Source: an uncultured Haloferula sp.
GTDB taxonomy: Bacteria; Verrucomicrobiota; Verrucomicrobiae; Verrucomicrobiales; Akkermansiaceae
Length of the DNA: 7,075 bases
Reading direction: 5' to 3'
Assembly (NCBI GenBank): GCA_946481625.1
Contig: CAMLOZ010000179.1
Span: forward strand, 1-7,075
Position numbers and translations under genes: made by a program. The notes beneath the pieces are model-generated. The model worked only from the letters and a program-made list of their open reading frames with translations. It was not told the DNA's origin and did no database searches. The stretch's first letter is position 1; the number at the start of each line of letters is the position of its first letter. Shown one piece after another: positions 1 to 4,998 of the stretch.

Positions 1-473
1 ACGTCCTCGAACATCGCCTCGCACTCGTGCGGGTTCAGGCCCAGCGAGGAGAGCATGTAGACCAATGAATCCGCATGGATGTTCTCCTCATGTGCGTGGC
101 GACCGAGCACCAGCTTCAGCTCCGGTGCCGTCACCACCTCGCGGACCACGTGCAGCACGTTGTCACCCACGATCCCCTCGGCCGCCGAGAAGTAGCCGAT
201 CCCCATCTTGATGATCCACCGCTCGACGTCGGAGATCTCGTCGGAACGCCACTGCTCGACGTCCTTCTGCATCGTGATGTCCTCCGGCTCCCAGTGGTTG
301 TTCTTCATCGTCTTGTACAGGTCGTACGCCCACTGGTACTTCAGCGGCAGGATGTTGAAGAACATGGTCTCGCGACCGTTGATGACTTTCTTGGCGGCGA
401 AGGCTTGCTCGGCTTTTTCGCGGTCGAGGACGAAGGTGCGGCTGCCGAGGGTGATGGTGGTGGTGGCGGACAT
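1..473 (-). CDS. nrdB: Ribonucleotide reductase small (R2) subunit, class Ic-like, N-terminal part
   Basis: This gene encodes the R2 subunit of an aerobic class I ribonucleotide reductase, which holds the dimetal cofactor that starts radical-based reduction of ribonucleotides to deoxyribonucleotides with the large subunit NrdA. Only the first 157 codons lie in the window; the rest is beyond the left edge. The segment around residues 41-75 (LPLKYQWAYDLY, then MQKDVEQW) is typical of R2 proteins. The first metal ligands can be read as Glu99, Glu130 and His133. The position four residues after His133, where E. coli R2 has its radical Tyr122, is Leu137. The spacing Glu99/Glu130/His133/Leu137 equals Glu89/Glu120/His123/Phe127 of Chlamydia trachomatis R2, the class Ic prototype with a Mn/Fe cofactor. 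ATG at 473 is the only start, since an in-frame stop lies at 513-515. No Shine-Dalgarno is visible; the ATG follows a pyrimidine tract (CCTCCTCTCC). The other ligands and nrdA are out of view. Confidence 0.95.
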   Translation of the reverse strand, partial: MSATTTITLGSRTFVLDREKAEQAFAAKKVINGRETMFFNILPLKYQWAYDLYKTMKNNHWEPEDITMQKDVEQWRSDEISDVERWIIKMGIGYFSAAEGIVGDNVLHVVREVVTAPELKLVLGRHAHEENIHADSLVYMLSSLGLNPHECEAMFED

Positions 474-605
474 GGAGAGGAGGCGGACTGGAACGGAGAT
501 TTTCGGGTGGTTTCAGCGCTTTCCGGCAGAGCCGGGCGGCGCGGACGCAGCGTGGGAGATGCTGCCGGAAAGAGTAGCAAGCCTCAAGCCGATTCTGTGC
601 ATATG

Positions 606-625
606 GTATCCACAAATTATTCACA
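606..625 (+). promoter_or_regulatory. Pair of DnaA-box-like motifs upstream of nrdB
   Basis: GTATCCACA (606-614) matches the E. coli-type DnaA box TTATCCACA at eight of nine positions. TTATTCACA (617-625) fits the relaxed consensus TTWTNCACA fully. Both have the same orientation, and their starts are 11 bp apart, about one helical turn. In E. coli, DnaA boxes in the nrdAB promoter link dNTP synthesis to replication initiation, so finding a pair upstream of an nrd gene is suggestive. They lie about 133-150 bp upstream of the nrdB ATG. Short motifs can occur by chance; binding is inferred. Confidence 0.4.
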
Positions 626-639
626 CTACCACCTGTAGT
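625..639. promoter_or_regulatory. Dyad ACTAC-N5-GTAGT, candidate nrdB operator
   Basis: A perfect 5-bp inverted repeat (ACTAC at 625-629, GTAGT at 635-639) directly abuts the second DnaA-like box. On the minus strand it lies just upstream of GAATAAT (617-623), whose AATAAT resembles a -10 hexamer, although no good -35 sits at the right distance. The outer bases ACACTA partly resemble an NrdR-box half-site, but the central AT-rich core of that consensus is missing. It could be a divergent NrdR site, another repressor site or chance. Confidence 0.3.
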
Positions 640-763
640 ATGGCAGTCATTCCGGCGTGAACTTGACAAGCGCCCCGGAATCCATAAACGCCTGAAAAAT
701 GTGGACCGGCTGAAAGGGAGGTCAAATTCCTCGCGGTGTACCCTAGGGCTCAGAAAATTTTCC

Positions 764-780
764 GGGGGCGGCCTTCCCCC
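764..780 (-). terminator. Weak terminator-like GC hairpin
   Basis: Read on the minus strand, GGGGG and CCCCC pair around a 7-nt loop and are followed by GGAAAATTTTCT. It could end transcription from the three-gene signalling operon, whose last stop codon is about 160 nt upstream, but the T-run is short and interrupted. This is a weak call, made because no better terminator is visible in the gap. Confidence 0.2.
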
Positions 781-824
781 TCCCGTCCTCAAATTCCCGC
801 CCGCAAATTTTAAAATGTTAGATC

Positions 825-845
825 CGCTTTTCGTTAGAAAAAGCG
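825..845. repeat. Inverted repeat CGCTTTT-N7-AAAAGCG
   Basis: Seven-base perfect arms lie at 825-831 and 839-845 with a 7-nt loop, about 100 nt after the stop codon of the last signalling gene. Neither strand has a T-run right after the stem, so it is not a standard intrinsic terminator. It may still form an mRNA 3'-end stem or be a protein-binding site. Confidence 0.35.
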
Positions 846-940
846 ACAATCAATTAACATTCATACGATTACAACTAACAAAACAATCGTTCCACCCGTC
901 GACCCCTCTTCCCAACCCGTTGATACCCTGATAAGTTCGG

Positions 941-1552
941 TTAAGTCGACCGGTACGCCAGCACGCCCAGCCCCTCCTTCTCCAGCCGCCCGAAAGCCGC
1001 CGCCTCTCCCTCCAGGCTGCCGTTCCGGATCGCCCGCAAGATCCCCAGCCAAGCCTGGATCCGCGGAGTGTCCGTCCCCGCCTCCTGCAACAACAGGATT
1101 GCTTCGTCATGCCGACCCGCCCTCGCCCGCGCCATCGCCTGCGAAAACGCGTCGTCCCCCGGTGCCAGCACATGCCGCACCACCCCCCTTAGCTCCGCCG
1201 GCCGTACCGGCTTCAGCAGGAAATCCACCACCTGCCCCGTGATCGCCCGCAGCGCCGCGGACGGCGTGATCGCCGCGCTGCAAAGCACCACCGGCAGGAA
1301 ATTCCCATGCCGCCGCAGCGATTCGATCACCCGCAATCCGTCGATGTCCGGCATCCGCAGGTCCAGGATCACGATGTCGTAGCTCGAGCTTTCCAGTTTC
1401 GACAACGCCTCCCCGCCGTTCGCTGCCGTGTCGGTCTCGTGGTCGGAGAGAGCGTACGAAAAACCGAGCCGCAGGGTGGGCTCGTCATCGACGACAAGCA
1501 CCCGGTAGCGGACGGCAGCCCCGGCTGCCTTGGTGTCAGGCAATTGGGACAT
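941..1552 (-). CDS. Response regulator: receiver domain plus short helical (TPR-like) tail
   Basis: This 203-residue protein has an N-terminal receiver domain (about 15-130) with all the usual phosphorylation residues: Asp22/Asp23, acceptor Asp64 (in LDLRMP), Ser92 at the Thr/Ser switch position, and Lys114 before a Pro. The remaining 73 residues contain no recognisable DNA-binding or enzymatic domain. They are alanine-rich and helical, and a stretch such as ARAGRHDEAILLLQEAG resembles a tetratricopeptide helix pair, so the output may be protein-protein interaction. Its ATG lies inside the end of the histidine kinase gene (17-nt overlap), which suggests translational coupling and makes that kinase the likely phosphodonor. 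GGA lies about 12 nt upstream of the ATG, a poor Shine-Dalgarno. The role is inferred from domain content and position; the target is unknown. Confidence 0.88.
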   Translation of the reverse strand: MSQLPDTKAAGAAVRYRVLVVDDEPTLRLGFSYALSDHETDTAANGGEALSKLESSSYDIVILDLRMPDIDGLRVIESLRRHGNFLPVVLCSAAITPSAALRAITGQVVDFLLKPVRPAELRGVVRHVLAPGDDAFSQAMARARAGRHDEAILLLQEAGTDTPRIQAWLGILRAIRNGSLEGEAAAFGRLEKEGLGVLAYRST

Positions 1553-3341
1553 CGATGTAGAATTCCGTCTGGTCCGAGGTTCGCTCCCGGAGACCGATCC
1601 GGCCTTCGTGCGCCCTCATGATCTCGCGGCAGATGAAAAGTCCAAGCCCCACTCCCTCGGAGTCCTGCCCGGGAGCGCGGAAGAACCGCTCGAAAATCCG
1701 GCTCTGCGATTCCTCCGGCACGCCGGGCCCTTGGTCGATGACCGACACGCGCAGGTGATCCGCATCCGGCTGGCTGGTGCGCAGCGTGACCGTCCCGCCG
1801 TCCGGGCTGTGCTTGACCGCGTTCGAGACGAGATTGTTCAGCACCTCGTCCAAGCGCAGCGGATCGGCGCTGACGTCGGGCAAATCGTTGTCCGTTTCCA
1901 CGCGGATGGTGACGTGCTTCTCATGGGCCTTCGGCGCGAAAAGTCGCTCGGATCGCTCGAGCGCCCGGGGCAAATCCACAGGAACGCGGTCCAGATGGGT
2001 AGTGCCGCTTTCCGCCCGCGAAAGATCGAGGAGCGTGTTGAGCGTGGCCAGGAGACGCTCGCAATCGTCGTTCGCCGAGGAAACCATCGTCTTCTGGATC
2101 GGCGAGAGGTTGCCGGAGCGCTCCTCCAACAGAAGATGCAAGACCATGCGGATGCCCGTGAGCGGGGTCTTCACTTCGTGGCTCACGGTCGACAGCAGGT
2201 TGGTCTTCATGTCATCCAGCCAGCGGATGCGGGTGACATTGTGCAGCAGCACCGCGCGACCGGAGTGGATGCCGTCTTCCGAGGTAAAGCTGAAGATGCG
2301 GGGCAGATAGAAATACTCGCGCTCGCCGATGCGGAAGAGGAGCGCCTCGCGCGGATCCTCCGGCATGTGGTTGGTGCCGGACTCCGCGGTGTCATCCAGG
2401 ATGCGCTGGATTTTCGCGGGGATCCGGTTGGCCGTGCCGAGGTCTTCCGTGAGCGTTTCCGCAGCGGGGTTGAGCTGCAGGATCCGACCGTCTTCCCCCA
2501 GCACGAAGACGGGGGAAGGAATCGCTTCCAAGATCGCCCTGTTCACCAGGTTGGTGCGCATCACGCGCTCCTCCGTTTCGCCGCGGCGCAGGCGGAGTTC
2601 GGCCGCCATGTCATTGAACGCGGTCGCAACGGCGCGGAACTCGCTGTCCGCCCCCGGCTCCGGCAAGGTCAGCTCGAAGTTACCCTTGCGGATTTCATCG
2701 ATCGAGCGCCGCAATCCCTCCACCGGGTCCACCATGTGGCGCACGAGTTGGTGGTAGATGAAGACTGCGATCGCGGTGCCGACGAGCACTAGCACCGTGA
2801 CGAAGAGCGTGTTGTTCGCGGACTTGTTTTCCACCGCGACGCCCGCCTTCAAGCGCTCCTCCGCCAGCAGGAAAACATCGTCGGAATGTTCCGCGATGTT
2901 CTGCGACTGCCGGCTCAGCGAGGTGAGAAGCTTCGCGGCTTCCTCGCGGGTGGCGATGTTTCCGCGGAAGAGTTGATCGTAATCTTCGAAGTAGGTTGTC
3001 AGTTCCTGCTGCAAACGATCCAACACCTCGTTCCAGACGTCATCGTCACTCCGGCGGAGGCTCGCCAGGCGGGCGATCAATTCGCCTTGGTTGTACTCGA
3101 AGAGCGTTTTGTCAGGAGGCTTGTAGGGGGGCTCGCCTGTCAAAGCGGGAAGGTAATGGGCATCGATCGCCGATGTGAGGATGCCGAAGCTCCTCGCCGT
3201 CTTGATGGCCGGATAGTTGTTCTCCAGGCTATTCTGGTAGCGGCGGTTGGCATCCCGCACCAGTACGAGCGCCGCCGCCCCGACACCCCACAACAGCAGG
3301 ATCAAGGTCAGGAGCCCGTAAAACAGTCGGGTGCGTAACAT
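1536..3341 (-). CDS. KinB-like membrane sensor histidine kinase (HAMP-PAS-HisKA-HATPase)
   Basis: This 601-residue sensor kinase autophosphorylates on histidine and passes the phosphate to response regulators. Transmembrane helices at about 7-28 and 178-198 enclose a roughly 150-residue, mostly helical extracytoplasmic sensor region. Next come a HAMP linker (about 197-252), a PAS-like domain (about 268-368) and a dimerisation/phosphoacceptor domain with His388 in SHEVKTPLTG. The ATPase domain shows the N-box (Asn503, Asn507), a G1 motif with Asp536 (DQGPG), an F-box (IFERFF, 549-554) and a G2 motif (GVGLGLF, 563-569). Two membrane helices with helical sensor, HAMP and PAS, beside an AlgB-like regulator, match the Pseudomonas KinB architecture. 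The gene starts 17 nt after the stop of the sigma-54 activator and overlaps the next regulator. The start follows a pyrimidine-rich spacer with no Shine-Dalgarno; translation probably depends on coupling. The ligand is unknown. Confidence 0.95.
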   Translation of the reverse strand: MLRTRLFYGLLTLILLLWGVGAAALVLVRDANRRYQNSLENNYPAIKTARSFGILTSAIDAHYLPALTGEPPYKPPDKTLFEYNQGELIARLASLRRSDDDVWNEVLDRLQQELTTYFEDYDQLFRGNIATREEAAKLLTSLSRQSQNIAEHSDDVFLLAEERLKAGVAVENKSANNTLFVTVLVLVGTAIAVFIYHQLVRHMVDPVEGLRRSIDEIRKGNFELTLPEPGADSEFRAVATAFNDMAAELRLRRGETEERVMRTNLVNRAILEAIPSPVFVLGEDGRILQLNPAAETLTEDLGTANRIPAKIQRILDDTAESGTNHMPEDPREALLFRIGEREYFYLPRIFSFTSEDGIHSGRAVLLHNVTRIRWLDDMKTNLLSTVSHEVKTPLTGIRMVLHLLLEERSGNLSPIQKTMVSSANDDCERLLATLNTLLDLSRAESGTTHLDRVPVDLPRALERSERLFAPKAHEKHVTIRVETDNDLPDVSADPLRLDEVLNNLVSNAVKHSPDGGTVTLRTSQPDADHLRVSVIDQGPGVPEESQSRIFERFFRAPGQDSEGVGLGLFICREIMRAHEGRIGLRERTSDQTEFYIDVPIA

Positions 3342-3358
3342 TCAGAGAGGCGGGAGGC

Positions 3359-4729
3359 TCAGTCCATGCCGAAGCGTTTGCGCTTCCGGTAGAGGGTGGC
3401 TTTGTCGATGCCGAGAATCGCAGCAGCGTCTTGGAGCGTGGGAGCCCAGCGGAGCACTTCCCGGAGATGGGTCTGTTCGATGTGGTCGATACTATATTCG
3501 CCGCCGATGACGGGAACCGCGGCACCACCGGCGGCGGGGGATTCCGCGGCGACCGGGATCGGAAGATCCTCGGCCTCGATTTTCGAGCCGCGGGCGAGAA
3601 TCGCGGCGCGTTCGATGGCGTTCCGCAGTTCGCGGAGATTTCCGGGCCATGAGTGGCGGAGCAGCGCCTGGCGGCCGGTTTCGGAGAAACCGTCGATCCT
3701 GCGGCCCATCTGGCTGCTGAAGAAGGAGAGGTAGTCGTGGGCAAAGCGAATCAGATCGGCCCGCCGTTCGCGGAGCGGGGGCACGGTCACGCTGATCACG
3801 TTCAGACGGTAGAAGAGGTCTTCGCGGAAGGTCCGGGCAACCACGCTTGCAGCAAGGTCGCGGTTGGTGGCGGCGATGATGCGGACGTTGCTCTCGCGGA
3901 CCTTGTTTTCGCCAAGCCTCTCGTATTCGCGCTCCTGAAGAAGACGCAGGAGTTTGGGCTGGATCTCCATCGGCAACTCCCCGATCTCGTCGAGGAAAAG
4001 GGTCCCGCCCTCGGCCGCATGGACCTTGCCCCAGGTGTCCTTGATCGCGCCGGTGAAGGATCCTTTCACATGGCCGAAGAGGACGCTTTCGAGCAATTCC
4101 TTGGAGAGGCTGGGGCAGCTCACGGTCACGAAGGGTTTGTCCTTCAAGTGACTCCGGTCGTGGACCTCGCGGGCGATGACGCTTTTGCCGGTGCCGCTTT
4201 CTCCGAGGATCAGGACGGAGGCCGGCGATGCGGCGGCGCGGAACAGCGTCTCCATTTCGAGTTGGGTGCGCTCGTCCTCGGAATTGAACTGGAGCGGCGG
4301 GGCGTTGTGACGGACCTCGCTTTTGAGTTCCTGGACGGTCTCCTGCAGGCGGACCACCTCCACCTGGGTCTGGAGGGCCTTGTGGGCCTTGGCGAGGATC
4401 GCGCGAAGTTGGTCGGGAGTGAAGGGTTTCTCCAGATAATCGAAGGCCCCGAGCTGGGTCGCTTTCACGGCCGTGGCGACGGAGGCGTGGGCGGTGAAAA
4501 TCGTGACGAGTTGCCGGGGGTTTTGCTTGAGGATCTCCTGCAGCACCTTGAGCCCGTCTTCATCGCCGAGCCGAAGATCCAAGAATACCAATTGGAAATC
4601 GTCCTCCTTCAAACGGCGCAAGGCGGAGGTGCCGTCCTCCGCAGTTTCTACATAATGTCCCTCCGCCTCCAGGGCGAGGGAAGTGGTGAGGCGGATCGAC
4701 TGTTCGTCGTCAACGATGAGGATGTCCAT
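3359..4729 (-). CDS. Sigma-54-dependent response regulator, AlgB/NtrC family
   Basis: This 456-residue bacterial enhancer-binding protein remodels the sigma-54 RNA polymerase closed complex using ATP. Receiver domain (1-115): Asp7/Asp8, acceptor Asp51 (LDLRLG), Thr79 and Lys101. After a helical linker comes the AAA+ domain (about 150-385): Walker A GESGTGKS (176-183), the sigma-54 contact loop GSFTGA (223-228), Walker B with Asp247-Glu248, sensor I Asn289, candidate arginine fingers Arg302 and Arg308, and WPGNLREL (361-368). The loop has Ser where the common motif GAFTGA has Ala; the key Thr is kept. A Fis-type helix-turn-helix ends the protein (429-456; LGIDKATLYRKRKRFG). LDLRLG, PPLRER and the C-terminal DNA-binding sequence resemble Pseudomonas AlgB, and the adjacent kinase resembles KinB. 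The ATG at 4729 is the only plausible start; an AGGAGAG lies 18 nt upstream, too far for a usual Shine-Dalgarno. First gene of the three-gene operon. Target genes are not visible. Confidence 0.95.
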   Translation of the reverse strand: MDILIVDDEQSIRLTTSLALEAEGHYVETAEDGTSALRRLKEDDFQLVFLDLRLGDEDGLKVLQEILKQNPRQLVTIFTAHASVATAVKATQLGAFDYLEKPFTPDQLRAILAKAHKALQTQVEVVRLQETVQELKSEVRHNAPPLQFNSEDERTQLEMETLFRAAASPASVLILGESGTGKSVIAREVHDRSHLKDKPFVTVSCPSLSKELLESVLFGHVKGSFTGAIKDTWGKVHAAEGGTLFLDEIGELPMEIQPKLLRLLQEREYERLGENKVRESNVRIIAATNRDLAASVVARTFREDLFYRLNVISVTVPPLRERRADLIRFAHDYLSFFSSQMGRRIDGFSETGRQALLRHSWPGNLRELRNAIERAAILARGSKIEAEDLPIPVAAESPAAGGAAVPVIGGEYSIDHIEQTHLREVLRWAPTLQDAAAILGIDKATLYRKRKRFGMD

Positions 4730-4770
4730 GACGGGTGGGTTACCGATCTCTCCTAACAGTCGGCATGCCG

Positions 4771-4806
4771 GGGGCTGACCCTCAGCCCCTTGTGCTGAGG
4801 GTCAGC
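4771..4806. promoter_or_regulatory. Twin GCTGA-N3-TCAGC dyads, probable operator or leader hairpin
   Basis: Two copies of the dyad GCTGA-N3-TCAGC sit with centres at 4780 and 4800, 20 bp (about two helical turns) apart. The first extends to a perfect GGGGCTGA-CCC-TCAGCCCC (4771-4789); the second extends by one base pair, T4793 with A4807. Because the centres are CCC and GGG, the two copies also form one long inverted repeat with 13-bp perfect arms (4774-4786 and 4794-4806) and a 7-nt loop. This suits cooperative binding of two dimers on one face of the DNA. It would equally form a strong RNA hairpin in the leader of the activator gene, 45 nt before its ATG. No T-run follows on either strand, so it is not a normal terminator. 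Confidence 0.6.
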
Positions 4807-4849
4807 ATGTTCGGGCGAAATGCATGATTGAAAGCAGGTCGGCGGATCG

Positions 4850-4865
4850 TGCAATACGCTACCCC
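4850..4865 (-). promoter_or_regulatory. Possible sigma-54 (-24/-12) promoter of the signalling operon
   Basis: Read on the minus strand, GGGGTAG-N4-TTGCA has the invariant GG and GC separated by 10 nt and a full TTGCA -12 element. The -24 side is poor against TGGCACG. If used, transcription would begin near 4838 and place the twin dyads in the leader. It is offered because the operon's first gene encodes a sigma-54 activator that could autoregulate, but such a match can arise by chance. Confidence 0.25.
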
Positions 4866-4941
4866 TTCGAGAGGGTGGATTGCAATTTGCAATTTATCTA
4901 TCGCTGGCGCTACGTCGGGGAAGCCGTTGAGGCTTATGAAT

Positions 4942-4974
4942 AAAAAAGCCACCCGGCGGATCACCGGGTGGCTT
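4942..4974 (-). terminator. Intrinsic terminator of the desaturase gene
   Basis: On the minus strand, 25 nt after the desaturase stop codon, AAGCCACCCGG and CCGGGTGGCTT form an 11-bp perfect stem with a 7-nt loop, and the distal arm runs straight into T residues (positions 4947 down to 4942, then ATTC). This is a textbook Rho-independent terminator and separates the desaturase from the signalling operon that follows on the same strand. Confidence 0.93.
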
Positions 4975-4998
4975 CCAAAGAGACAGGCGGTGTGCAAG

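Larger units (their letters stand above)
474..940. other. 467-bp intergenic region between nrdB and the signalling operon
   Basis: No convincing gene was found here. The nrdB-proximal part (474-600) is GC-rich and is probably 5' leader. The middle (606-639) carries DnaA-box-like and dyad motifs, listed separately. The distal part (about 740-895) is much more AT-rich and contains hairpins: GGGGG/CCCCC at 764-768/776-780, CGCTTTT/AAAAGCG at 825-831/839-845, and ACGATT/AATCGT at 865-870/885-890. It also holds the palindrome GAAAATTTTC at 753-762. Because both flanking genes read leftwards, this region must hold the end of the signalling operon's transcript and the nrdB promoter. No clean intrinsic terminator with a U-tract was recognised after the operon's last stop codon. 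Confidence 0.6.
4730..4941. other. Upstream region of the signalling operon
   Basis: This 212-bp non-coding stretch lies between the desaturase terminator and the activator gene. Besides the tandem dyads and the sigma-54 candidate listed separately, it holds the 10-bp palindrome CGGCATGCCG (4761-4770), a tandem direct repeat of TTGCAAT (4880-4886 and 4887-4893) and a small hairpin AAGCC-N5-GGCTT (4921-4935). No strong sigma-70 promoter was recognised. The dense set of symmetrical motifs suggests tight control of the operon, possibly autoregulation. Confidence 0.6.

Noticed and set aside
625..640. Clear NrdR box
   Set aside because: Only the outer bases fit the consensus acaCwAtATaTwGtgt; the AT-rich centre is replaced by CCACC, so it is listed only as a dyad of unknown binder.
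663..690. Plus-strand promoter TTGACA-N16-TAAACG
   Set aside because: The -35 is perfect, but the -10 is poor, CTTGACAAG is itself a palindrome, and no plus-strand gene follows.
163..849. Minus-strand open frame of 228 codons overlapping nrdB in another frame
   Set aside because: It overlaps the clear nrdB frame and its translation is Arg/His/Pro-rich; the upstream half covers the AT-rich hairpin region with no homology recognised.
701..931. Plus-strand 76-codon frame in the gap
   Set aside because: It begins with GTG, passes through hairpins, has Pro/Leu/Phe-rich translation and no similarity that I recognise.
1530..2792. Long plus-strand open frame (420 codons) opposite the histidine kinase
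   Set aside because: It is antisense to a complete kinase with all catalytic boxes; its translation is Arg/His/Val-rich with no recognisable domain, a common by-product of high GC.
3653..4756. Plus-strand open frame (367 codons) opposite the sigma-54 activator
   Set aside because: It mirrors the third-position GC bias of the real gene and has no domain or ribosome binding site.
4774..4806. Intrinsic terminator
   Set aside because: The 13-bp stem is strong, but no T-run follows on either strand and there is no upstream gene on the plus strand to terminate.
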